A program made the position numbers and the translations under genes. A stretch of DNA of 7,958 nt from an uncultured Polaribacter sp. Lineage in GTDB: Bacteria > Bacteroidota > Bacteroidia > Flavobacteriales > Flavobacteriaceae. Where the stretch lies: positions 1-7,958 of the forward strand of contig CALHCK010000008.1 in NCBI GenBank assembly GCA_937936695.1, in the 5' to 3' direction. The notes beneath the pieces are model-generated. The model ran no database searches. It saw only the letters and a list, made by a program, of their open reading frames with translations, and was not told the DNA's origin. Shown here piece after piece: positions 1 through 6,961 of the stretch (position 1 is its first letter; every line of letters begins with the position of its first letter).

Positions 1-206
1 TGTGTACCTGCTGGTACGCTTAACACAAAGTTTCCATCAAAGTCTGTTGTTGCTCCAATTGTAGTACCTTTAATAAATACATTTGCAAATGGTAGTGGCT
101 CTCCACCCACCTCTTTATCAGTTAATAAACCTCTTAAAGTACCTTTACCTTGAGCTACTATAAACTGACTCAAAGCTAAAAACGTAATAAATAAAAATTT
201 TTTCAT
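1..206 (-). CDS. TonB-dependent receptor-like outer-membrane protein, N-terminal fragment
   Basis: Only the first 68 codons lie in the window; the gene runs off the left edge. Reading the complement from ATG at 206-204 gives MKKFLFITFLALSQFIVAQ, a signal peptide with a Lys-Lys start, hydrophobic core and a likely cleavage next to A-Q, which is the usual form in Bacteroidota. The mature part contains GTLRGLLTDK, then PLPFANVFIKGTT and TDFDGNFVLSVPAGT, the pattern of the carboxypeptidase-regulatory-like beta-sandwich that precedes the plug and barrel of flavobacterial TonB-dependent receptors. By family knowledge the full protein would be a large outer-membrane importer powered by TonB/ExbBD; its substrate cannot be told from this fragment. 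A receptor-like protein with this domain but without a barrel remains possible. It is divergent from the phosphate transporter at 471, so a phosphate-related role is conceivable but is inference. A weak promoter candidate is TTG at 298-296 with TAATTTAT at 272-265, 23 bp apart. Confidence 0.8.
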   Translation of the reverse strand, partial: MKKFLFITFLALSQFIVAQGKGTLRGLLTDKEVGGEPLPFANVFIKGTTIGATTDFDGNFVLSVPAGT

Positions 207-230
207 TTTACTGTATAATTTGTTGCCGCA

Positions 231-257
231 AAAGTCCGTTTGTTTTGTAAAGTCCGT
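231..257. repeat. 9-bp direct repeat AAAGTCCGT upstream of the TonB receptor-like gene
   Basis: AAAGTCCGT occurs exactly at 231-239 and again at 249-257, with a 9-bp spacer, so the copies are 18 bp apart. The repeat is GC-richer than its surroundings and lies 25-51 bp before the ATG of the minus-strand receptor gene. It could be a regulator binding site or part of the 5' leader. No known operator was recognised. Confidence 0.4.
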
Positions 258-291
258 GTTAGTTATAAATTATGCTTCCGTTACCTATGCG

Positions 292-306
292 TTAACAAAA
301 TGTTAA
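292..306. promoter_or_regulatory. 15-bp palindrome, possible operator between divergent genes
   Basis: TTAACA, three A residues, then TGTTAA form a perfect inverted repeat with 6-bp arms at 292-297 and 301-306. It lies between two divergent genes, and overlaps a weak -33-like TTG of the left gene. Small dimeric regulators bind such sites, but short AT-rich palindromes also arise by chance, so this is tentative. Confidence 0.2.
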
Positions 307-349
307 GCAACCTTATTTTAAAGAACTTTATTTATTTAAAAAAATATAC

Positions 350-378
350 CTGTACTTTCATTAAAAAATATAAATTTG
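350..378 (+). promoter_or_regulatory. Candidate promoter of the phosphate transporter gene
   Basis: TAAATTTG at 371-378 matches the Bacteroidota -7 consensus TAnnTTTG exactly. CTG at 350-352, 18 bp upstream, is a one-mismatch -33 element (consensus TTG). A start near 384 would give a leader of roughly 85 nt. It is the best-matching plus-strand promoter in this intergenic region; an alternative nearer the gene is listed with the TAACCTT repeat. Confidence 0.4.
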
Positions 379-403
379 ATGCGCAATGAAAATTTTAATT
401 TTA

Positions 404-447
404 TAACCTTTAAATAACCTTATAAAATGGGTAAAATATTAACTTTA
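404..447 (+). promoter_or_regulatory. Pho-box-like TAACCTT direct repeat with a downstream -7-like element
   Basis: TAACCTT is present at 404-410 and 415-421, separated by TAAA, giving the 11-bp period (7-bp site plus 4-bp spacer) of sites bound head-to-tail by OmpR/PhoB-family response regulators. The TAACCT core resembles the cyanobacterial SphR Pho box consensus (PyTTAAPyPyT/A). TAACTTTA at 440-447 is a 7-of-8 match to TAnnTTTG and has no TTG at the usual -33 distance; the repeat sits in that place, as expected for an activator-dependent promoter. The gene that follows is a phosphate transporter. Binding by a PhoB homologue is inference; the region is AT-rich and chance is not excluded. 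Confidence 0.35.
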
Positions 448-470
448 CTCATTTAAAAATTATTAAACTA

Positions 471-2729
471 ATGGGAGATCCATATATATTAATGTTGGTT
501 GCACTAGCTATTTTAGCTGTTGTAGATTTAGTAGTAGGTGTAAGTAACGATGCTGTTAACTTTTTAAATTCTGCAATAGGGTCTAAAGCTATATCAGTAA
601 AAAAGATTATGATTATCGCCAGTGTGGGTGTCTTTTTTGGCGCCGTTACTTCTAGTGGAATGATGGAAGTAGCTCGTAAAGGTATTTTTAATCCTAATAT
701 GTTTGTTTTTCAGGATGTAATGTTCATTTTTATGGCAGTAATGATTACAGACATACTTTTGCTAGATATTTTTAACTCGCTTGGTATGCCAACCTCTACT
801 ACAGTATCTATAGTTTTTGAGCTTTTAGGATCTGCAGTAGTAATTGCCTTAATAAAAATTGCAAATAGTGATACCCAAAGTATTACTGATATTTGGAACT
901 ACATTAACTACGAAACTGCAACTAATATTATACTTGGTATTTTATTATCTGTTGTTGTTGCATTTAGTGTAGGTGCTATTGTACAGTATTTTTCTAGGTT
1001 AATTTACTCTTTTAATTTTGAGAGCAGACCTAAATACATAAACTCTTTATTTGGTGGTTTTGCCGTTACTGCAATTACTTATTTTATAATTATTAAAGGA
1101 TTAAAAGGTACCGATTTTTACGCAAGTATAAAACCTTTACTAGAAACTAGTACGCTACAAATTATAGCAATTAGCTTTGTAATTTGGTCTGTATTATCTT
1201 ATTTACTAATTCGTTTTTTTAAGGTAAACATTTTGGTTTTAATTATTGGTGTGGGTACGTTTTCTTTAGCAATGGCTTTTGCTGGTAACGATTTGGTAAA
1301 CTTTATTGGAGTACCAATTGCTGCTTTAAATTCGTATCAATCTTTTACAGACCCATTAATTAACGTTGGCGGATTAAGTGCTGAAGAATTTTCTATGGGT
1401 GTTTTAGCTGCCAAAGTAAAATCTAATATTTGGCTATTATTATTAGCGGGTGCAGTTATGGTAATTACATTATGGACCTCTTCTAAAGCTAAATCTGTTA
1501 TAGAAACAGGAATCAATTTATCTAGACAAGGAGAAGGTCATGAAAAATTTCAACCCAACAACCTTTCTAGAATTACTGTAAGATTTGCAATGTTTTTAAA
1601 TTCTGGTATTAACGCCGTTATTCCTAAAAGTACACAAGTTTTTATCAATTCTAAATTTGAGAAACCTTTATTACAGTTGCCAAAAGACAAAACGTACGAA
1701 ATGCCTGCTTTTGATTTGGTAAGAGCTTCTGTAAATTTAATAATGGCTAGTGTTTTAATATCTATAGCTACTTCTATGAAACTTCCTTTATCTACAACCT
1801 ACGTAACTTTTATGGTTGCCATGGGTACTTCTTTAGCAGATAGAGCTTGGGGTAGAGAGAGTGCTGTGTATAGAGTTGCTGGTGTATTAAATGTTATTGG
1901 TGGTTGGTTTTTAACTGCAATTATTGCTTTTACTGCTGCTGGTGTTATTGCTTATATGATTAGCTGGCACGTAGCTATGATACCTGTTTTACTTTTAGTA
2001 GTTGGTTTTTTAATTGGTAGAAACACCATTAAACACAGAAAAAAAACTAGCGAAATAAAAAAGAAAAACAACTTAGAAAGAGAAGAGTTAATTACCATGA
2101 ATGGTGTTATAGAAGAAAGCGCAGACCACATTGCCGGAGTAGCTAGCAGAATAGAAAAGCTATACACCAATGTTGTAAACGATCTTGCTAACCACGATCT
2201 TAATAAACTACGTAAAACAGACAAGCATGTAGCTAAATTAAACGAAGAAATTGATGGCTTAAAAGATGGTGTTTTTTACTTTATTAAATCTTTAGACGAA
2301 ACTTCTGTACAAGCTAGTAGATTTTATATTATGGTATTGGGCTATTTACAAGATGCTGCACAATCTATAAGTTATATATCTAGAGCAAGTTACAAACACG
2401 TTAACAACAATCATAAAAATCTTAAAAAAGGACAATTAAAAGATTTAAAACAAATAGATGTAGAATTATCTTCTTTATTAAATAAAGTAAGCACTGTTTT
2501 TAATGATCGTTCTTTTGATGATTTAAATATTATTTTAATAGAAAAAAGAGAACTACTTAACAACGTATCTTCTTCTATAGAAAAACAAGTTGCAAGAATT
2601 AGAACAGACGAAACGAGTCCTAAAAACACAACCTTGTATTTTAGTATTTTATTAGAAACTAAAGATTTAATAAGTGCTTTAATGAACTTATTACAAACCT
2701 ATGAAGAGTTTCATTTAAACACTAAGTAA
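471..2729 (+). CDS. pit: Inorganic phosphate transporter, PHO4/Pit family, with C-terminal PhoU-like domain
   Basis: This 752-residue inner-membrane protein belongs to the Pit/PHO4 family, which imports phosphate (as metal-phosphate with H+, or with Na+) at low affinity. The internal duplication typical of the family is visible: GVSNDAVN at residues 23-30 is matched by GNDLVN at 272-277, and PTSTT at 107-111 by PLSTT at 439-443, variants of the GANDVAN and PxSTTH signatures. Hydrophobic segments run from residue 5 to about 517. Residues 345-410 form a hydrophilic loop between the halves. From about 520 to the end the chain is charged and helical (EEIDGLKDG, LLETKDLISALMNLL), resembling PhoU/DUF47 proteins, which are usually encoded by a separate gene beside pit. 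E. coli Pit is about 500 residues, so the extra length equals this domain. The start has no Shine-Dalgarno, as is normal for the phylum; MGDPYILMLV leads directly into the first helix. It stands alone in its transcription unit. The PhoU-like call rests on pattern and length, not on an alignment. Confidence 0.93.
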   Translation: MGDPYILMLVALAILAVVDLVVGVSNDAVNFLNSAIGSKAISVKKIMIIASVGVFFGAVTSSGMMEVARKGIFNPNMFVFQDVMFIFMAVMITDILLLDIFNSLGMPTSTTVSIVFELLGSAVVIALIKIANSDTQSITDIWNYINYETATNIILGILLSVVVAFSVGAIVQYFSRLIYSFNFESRPKYINSLFGGFAVTAITYFIIIKGLKGTDFYASIKPLLETSTLQIIAISFVIWSVLSYLLIRFFKVNILVLIIGVGTFSLAMAFAGNDLVNFIGVPIAALNSYQSFTDPLINVGGLSAEEFSMGVLAAKVKSNIWLLLLAGAVMVITLWTSSKAKSVIETGINLSRQGEGHEKFQPNNLSRITVRFAMFLNSGINAVIPKSTQVFINSKFEKPLLQLPKDKTYEMPAFDLVRASVNLIMASVLISIATSMKLPLSTTYVTFMVAMGTSLADRAWGRESAVYRVAGVLNVIGGWFLTAIIAFTAAGVIAYMISWHVAMIPVLLLVVGFLIGRNTIKHRKKTSEIKKKNNLEREELITMNGVIEESADHIAGVASRIEKLYTNVVNDLANHDLNKLRKTDKHVAKLNEEIDGLKDGVFYFIKSLDETSVQASRFYIMVLGYLQDAAQSISYISRASYKHVNNNHKNLKKGQLKDLKQIDVELSSLLNKVSTVFNDRSFDDLNIILIEKRELLNNVSSSIEKQVARIRTDETSPKNTTLYFSILLETKDLISALMNLLQTYEEFHLNTK

Positions 2730-2750
2730 CAACGTTTACATACACAATTA

Positions 2751-2789
2751 AACAGTCATAAAATAATACATTTTATGGCTGTTTTTTTT
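2751..2789 (+). terminator. Intrinsic terminator after the phosphate transporter gene
   Basis: A 14-bp stem pairs 2751-2764 with 2770-2783 around a 5-nt loop; the only irregularity is one U-G wobble on the plus strand. It is followed by an 8-T run at 2782-2789. The run reaches into the stop codon of the convergent patatin gene (2790-2788). On the minus strand the stem has a C-A mismatch and only a short T run follows, so it is mainly a plus-strand terminator, though it may also serve the facing operon. Confidence 0.85.
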
Positions 2790-4986
2790 AAAACCAAAAA
2801 CCTAAATTAAACAATAGTATTTTACTATTTGTGTCTGGAGAAAAGCTATATTTTAACTCTATAGGCCCTATAAAAGTGTTGTAGCTATACCCTATTGCAT
2901 ACCCCGTTTTAATATCTTTAAACAAATCTATATCTCTAAAAACATTACCCTCTAACCTACCGTAATTTGCAATAAAAGAAGCATGATGATTTTTTGCAAT
3001 TGCATATCTAAAATTAAACTCAGACTTTATAAAAGTTCTGTCAGAAAGTTCTGCAAAATCGTAACCATAAAAAGGCACAAAAGTGTTAATGTAGTTTTGA
3101 TTGTAGCCACCCAAGTAAAAATCAAACACATTAGAGGTTATTTTATTAAAAGTAAAACCTGCCTGATTGGTCATTTTAAAGGTAAACTTGTTCCAAAAAG
3201 TTTTTGCAAACGCCAAAGTACCTTGTCCTTGTAAAAAAGGCTTAAAATTATCTAAAGCATCAGAAGATGTCATGTACCATTTAAACATAACATCAGCAAA
3301 ATAACCATTGGTTACAAAATACTTTTCATCAAAAGTATCTAGCTTTAAATACCCATAACTATTTAAGTAATTACTATCATCAAATATAGTTTCAGAAGCA
3401 CCTGCTGTTCTTATTGTACCAGTAGTAATTTTAAGGTTTTTATGCTCTACACCTACACCCAATGTAAATTTTCTATTAAATGCAGTTTGTATAAACACCT
3501 GATTTGTAAAATCTCTATATTTTAAATTGATTTTACTAATTGTAGGAAAATCTAAAAGAATAGGATTAAATTTAGCATTGGTAGTAAAATGATTGAACCT
3601 AGAGTTAACACCAAAACTGGTAAAAAAACCATTATCTACAAAATAGTTTAAATTGTACCTTAAATTATCACCCAAAACAGCATCTAAAGAAAACAAATCG
3701 TTGTTTAGTAATAAATGTTTTTGGCTGTAATTTGCCAACACACCAGATCTGTACAACAAATCGTAATGCACACCTAAATTTAAACTCGCATATTCTTTAG
3801 ATTCTTTAACGGTAAAATTTAAAGCATACGTTTTATTTTTAGGCACTAAATTATAAGCAATATTGTCGTAATTTTTGGTTGCCGATAATAAATAAATTCG
3901 TTTTGTAATTTCTTGTCTTGTTAAACTATCTCCTTCTTTAATATTTAACTTTCCTAAAACAAAAGACTTTGTATAGTAATTAGAACCCGATAAATTTATT
4001 TCTGATATCAAATACTTTTTAGTATCAAAATGTAATTTTTTACGTGTTTTTTTAATGGTTTGTTTTGCTGCTAGTTCTTTAAATACCTTTGCATACTTTG
4101 CTCCTTCTTCTATTCCTTTTTGTAAAATTTCTTCTTTTTTATCAAAATCTACTACACCAAATTTATATACCTTGGGGTGTATATAAATATTTGCACCTTT
4201 TTTTTCTTGATTACTTTTTTTATACATCTGGTAACTTAATACCTGGTTCATAATTGCTACTACAGAGTTTAATTTCTCTTTCTCATACAATCGTCCCTCT
4301 ACATCTACACCAATAACAATATCTATTCCTTTAGATTTTAAAATACTTACCGGAAAATTATTTGCCACCCCACCATCTATTAACAATTTATCATTTAAAT
4401 TAACAGGGGTTAATAAGGTAGGAAAAGAGCTACTGGCTCTTAAAGCAATGGGTAAATTTCCTTGCTCTAAAATTACAGGACCTCCGGTTTCTACATCCGT
4501 AGCAACACAAAAAAAAGGAATTGGTAATTTAGAAAAATCGGTAAGCCCTTCTGCAGAAGAAAACAGCTCGTATAATAAATTTAACACATTTTGTCCTTTA
4601 GACACTCCTTTAGGAAAACTTACTGCGCCTTTTTTAACAGGCAAACTAAGTACTGTTTTTTCGCCATGATCTTTTTCAAAAAAAGTAGTTGCATTTCTGG
4701 GCAACTTATCTCTAAGAACATTTACAAAATCTGTATCTAAAACAATTTTTTCTATTTGAGCGCCTGAATATCCTGCGGCATATAAAGCAGCCGCAATTGC
4801 GCCCATACTTGTACCACCAATATAATCTAACTGCAAACCTGCTTTGTCTATTTCTTTTAAAACTCCTACATGAGCAAAACCTTTTGCGCCTCCTCCACTT
4901 AAAATCAATCCTATTTTTGGTTGTTTGTTCTGACTGTAACACACAGTAAAAATCACTATAAAAAAGGATGTTAAAAGTTTTCTCAT
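2788..4986 (-). CDS. Patatin-like phospholipase with POTRA and Omp85-type beta-barrel
   Basis: The 732-residue product is a secreted lipid acyl hydrolase joined to an outer-membrane barrel, the plan of PlpD/FplA (type Vd) proteins. Residues 1-18 (MRKLLTSFFIVIFTVCYS) are a signal peptide, cut before Q19. The patatin domain covers about 24-310: oxyanion-hole GGGAKG at 31-36, nucleophile Ser60 in GTSMG (58-62), and Asp204 in DGG (204-206), completing the Ser-Asp dyad. All catalytic residues are intact. Residues 325-395 (ISEINLSGSNYYT to FTVKE) look like one POTRA domain, and from about 400 alternating polar/aromatic strands run to a terminal Phe (GFWF), as in BamA-like barrels. By family knowledge the enzyme is at the outer membrane, acting on phospholipids; whether it is surface-exposed or periplasmic is unknown. 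The start overlaps the uvrC stop in ATGA, so the genes are co-transcribed and probably translationally coupled. Confidence 0.92.
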   Translation of the reverse strand: MRKLLTSFFIVIFTVCYSQNKQPKIGLILSGGGAKGFAHVGVLKEIDKAGLQLDYIGGTSMGAIAAALYAAGYSGAQIEKIVLDTDFVNVLRDKLPRNATTFFEKDHGEKTVLSLPVKKGAVSFPKGVSKGQNVLNLLYELFSSAEGLTDFSKLPIPFFCVATDVETGGPVILEQGNLPIALRASSSFPTLLTPVNLNDKLLIDGGVANNFPVSILKSKGIDIVIGVDVEGRLYEKEKLNSVVAIMNQVLSYQMYKKSNQEKKGANIYIHPKVYKFGVVDFDKKEEILQKGIEEGAKYAKVFKELAAKQTIKKTRKKLHFDTKKYLISEINLSGSNYYTKSFVLGKLNIKEGDSLTRQEITKRIYLLSATKNYDNIAYNLVPKNKTYALNFTVKESKEYASLNLGVHYDLLYRSGVLANYSQKHLLLNNDLFSLDAVLGDNLRYNLNYFVDNGFFTSFGVNSRFNHFTTNAKFNPILLDFPTISKINLKYRDFTNQVFIQTAFNRKFTLGVGVEHKNLKITTGTIRTAGASETIFDDSNYLNSYGYLKLDTFDEKYFVTNGYFADVMFKWYMTSSDALDNFKPFLQGQGTLAFAKTFWNKFTFKMTNQAGFTFNKITSNVFDFYLGGYNQNYINTFVPFYGYDFAELSDRTFIKSEFNFRYAIAKNHHASFIANYGRLEGNVFRDIDLFKDIKTGYAIGYSYNTFIGPIELKYSFSPDTNSKILLFNLGFWF

Positions 4987-6779
4987 TTTTTTTCTGGATG
5001 ATAAAATTGGTGCACTTTTATGGCTCTTGCATTGCCTATTACTTCTTTTAAACTTTCTAAAGAAGCTTCTTTTACGCGTTTTGCCGATTTAAATTTACGC
5101 AATAAAGTTGTAATCGTTTGTTTACCAACATCTGGTATTTGTTCTAACTCAGAGGTAATGGCGCTTTTACTTCTTTTATTTCTATGAAACGTAATACCAA
5201 AACGGTGCGCCTCGTTACGTAAATATTGAGTAATTTTTAATGTTTCTGATTTTTTATCTAAATACAACGGAATAGGATCGTCTGGATAATAAATTTCTTC
5301 TAGTCTTTTTGCAATACCAATAATGGCTATTTTACCACGCAAGCCTAAAATTTCTAAACTTTTTAGCGCAGAAGACAGTTGTCCTTTACCTCCATCAATA
5401 ATAATTAATTCTGGCAACGGTTGGTTTTCTTCTAACAAACGTTTGTAACGCCTAAATACTACCTCTTCCATAGAAGCAAAATCATCGGGACCTTCTACGG
5501 TTTTTATATTGTAATGTCTGTAATCTTTTTTACTAGGTTTACCATCTTTAAAAACCACACAAGCAGCCACAGGGTTTGTACCTTGTATGTTAGAATTATC
5601 AAAACATTCTATATGCCTTGGCTCTTGGTGCAAACGCAAATCTTTTTTCATTTGCGCCATTATTCTTTTTACATGTCTGTCTGGGTCTACAATTTGCACT
5701 TGCTTAAACTGCTCTTGCCTGTAATACTTGGCATTTCTTTCAGACAGCTCTACAATTCGTTTTTTATCACCTAATTTTGGTACCGTTACTTTTATACCTT
5801 CTCCTACCTCTACTTTAAAAGGCACATATATTTCTGGAGACAACGAATTAAAACGTTGTCTAATTTCTACAATAAACAATGCCAACAATTCTTGGTCTGT
5901 TTCTTCTAATTTCTTTTTAATTTCTGTGGTATGAGACTGAATTATAGCTCCGTTAGAAATCTTTAAAAAATTAGCATATCCGTGTGTTTCATCAGAAATA
6001 ATAGAAAACACATCTACATTATTAATACTTGGGTTTACAATAGTACTTTTAGATTGGTAGTTGCTTAATAAACTTAGTTTTTCTTTAATCTTTTGCGCCT
6101 CTTCAAACTCCATGTTTGCAGCAAAAGTGTGCATTAAGGTTTGTAACCTATCTAAACTTTCTTTAAAATTACCTTTTATAATATTACGTATTTCTTTTAT
6201 AGCATTGTTATAACTAGTTTCGGTATCTAATCCCTCGCAAGGGCCTTTACAGTTTTTTAAATGATACTCTAAGCATACTTTATATTTGCCCTCGTTTATG
6301 TTTTTGTAACTTAAATCGTAATTACAAGTTCTTATAGTGTAGAGTTCTTTTATTAAATCTAATAAAACACGTACCGTTTTTATAGAGGTATATGGGCCAT
6401 AATACTCAGAGCCATCTTTAATTACCCTACGTGTCATAAAAATTCTAGGAAAACGTTCTTTTTTAATACACAACCAAGGGTAACTTTTATCATCTTTTAA
6501 CAATACATTGTAACGCGGTTTGTATTTTTTAATTAAGTTGTTTTCTAGCAACAAGGCATCTGTTTCTGTATTAACAACAATGTGCTTAATACGTACTATT
6601 TTTTTAACTAAAACCCTTGTTTTACCATTGTCGTGGTTTTTATTAAAATAAGAGGCAACTCTTTTTTTTAAATTTTTTGCTTTACCCACATAAATTATCA
6701 CATCGTTTTTATCAAAATATTGATAAACACCAGGTGTAGTAGGCAGCGTTTTTATTTGTAGCTCTATAGATAAAGACAT
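4983..6779 (-). CDS. uvrC: Excinuclease ABC subunit C (UvrC)
   Basis: UvrC makes both incisions flanking a DNA lesion during nucleotide excision repair, after UvrA and UvrB have located it; it acts in the cytoplasm. The 598-residue length is normal. The GIY-YIG nuclease domain for the 3' cut is at about 14-95, with GVY at 17-19, YVG at 30-32, Arg40 and Glu79. Four cysteines at 152, 169, 177 and 181 (the last three in CLEYHLKNCKGPC) match the conserved set reported to hold an iron-sulphur cluster. A UVR motif for UvrB binding lies at about 213-240. The RNase H-like domain for the 5' cut carries Asp394 (ECFDNSN), Asp462 (IIIDGGKGQL) and His525 (RNEAHRFGITFH). A helix-hairpin-helix region follows from about 545, with IPDVGKQ clear and the second hairpin diverged. 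It ends in TGA overlapping the patatin ATG. The ATG at 6779 gives the usual N-terminus, about 16 residues before GVY. Confidence 0.98.
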   Translation of the reverse strand: MSLSIELQIKTLPTTPGVYQYFDKNDVIIYVGKAKNLKKRVASYFNKNHDNGKTRVLVKKIVRIKHIVVNTETDALLLENNLIKKYKPRYNVLLKDDKSYPWLCIKKERFPRIFMTRRVIKDGSEYYGPYTSIKTVRVLLDLIKELYTIRTCNYDLSYKNINEGKYKVCLEYHLKNCKGPCEGLDTETSYNNAIKEIRNIIKGNFKESLDRLQTLMHTFAANMEFEEAQKIKEKLSLLSNYQSKSTIVNPSINNVDVFSIISDETHGYANFLKISNGAIIQSHTTEIKKKLEETDQELLALFIVEIRQRFNSLSPEIYVPFKVEVGEGIKVTVPKLGDKKRIVELSERNAKYYRQEQFKQVQIVDPDRHVKRIMAQMKKDLRLHQEPRHIECFDNSNIQGTNPVAACVVFKDGKPSKKDYRHYNIKTVEGPDDFASMEEVVFRRYKRLLEENQPLPELIIIDGGKGQLSSALKSLEILGLRGKIAIIGIAKRLEEIYYPDDPIPLYLDKKSETLKITQYLRNEAHRFGITFHRNKRSKSAITSELEQIPDVGKQTITTLLRKFKSAKRVKEASLESLKEVIGNARAIKVHQFYHPEKK

Positions 6780-6784
6780 GTAAC

Positions 6785-6792
6785 CAAAAGTA
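6785..6792 (-). promoter_or_regulatory. TACTTTTG element just before uvrC, possible leaderless promoter
   Basis: On the minus strand TACTTTTG at 6792-6785 is an exact match to the -7 consensus TAnnTTTG and ends 5 nt before the uvrC ATG. Transcription from it would begin at or beside the start codon, giving a leaderless or nearly leaderless mRNA. The nearest upstream TTG is 24 bp away, slightly beyond the usual 17-23 bp, so it is weaker than the distal candidate. Confidence 0.25.
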
Positions 6793-6886
6793 CATATTTT
6801 TAAAATACATACCCCACAAAAACACCTAGTTTTATTGTAGCTAACACACGTAAAAACCCCCTTTTTTAGTAGTTTTTATACTTGTA

Positions 6887-6919
6887 TTGCTGTAAGTAGA
6901 AGTATTTTATCTACATTTA
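6887..6919 (+). promoter_or_regulatory. Candidate promoter for the two unknown plus-strand genes
   Basis: TTG at 6887-6889 and TACATTTA at 6912-6919 (7 of 8 with TAnnTTTG) are 22 bp apart. A start near 6926 would leave a leader of about 36 nt before the ATG at 6962. An alternative, TATACTTG at about 6877-6884, has no suitable -33 element. Confidence 0.3.
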
Positions 6920-6928
6920 GGTTCTAAA

Positions 6929-6956
6929 CAAATGTATATTAATTTATAAACTACAA
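6929..6956 (-). promoter_or_regulatory. Candidate distal promoter of the uvrC-patatin operon
   Basis: On the minus strand TTG at 6956-6954 is followed after 17 bp by TACATTTG at 6936-6929, an exact match to the Bacteroidota -33/-7 promoter form. Start near 6922 would give uvrC a leader of about 140 nt. The element lies inside the leader of the opposite gene that begins at 6962. Confidence 0.45.
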
Positions 6957-6961
6957 TTAAA

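Noticed and set aside
1952..2629. Two minus-strand open frames inside the phosphate transporter gene
   Set aside because: They are complementary to the lysine- and leucine-rich C-terminal domain, which naturally produces stop-poor antisense frames.
4448..4942. Short open frames on the plus strand (4448-4669) and in a shifted minus frame (4712-4942) within the patatin gene
   Set aside because: They lie inside the conserved catalytic domain of the patatin protein and have no independent coding features.
4935..4945. Cysteine at residue 16 of the patatin protein as a possible lipoprotein anchor
   Set aside because: The preceding residues FTV do not fit a lipobox, and a normal signal-peptidase I site before Gln19 fits better.
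6852..6867. A5-C5-T6 homopolymer block in the intergenic region
   Set aside because: It is unusual for this AT-rich DNA and might vary in length, but the runs are short, not near a -33/-7 pair in a way that would switch a promoter, and the G run on the minus strand is too far from uvrC to be a ribosome site.
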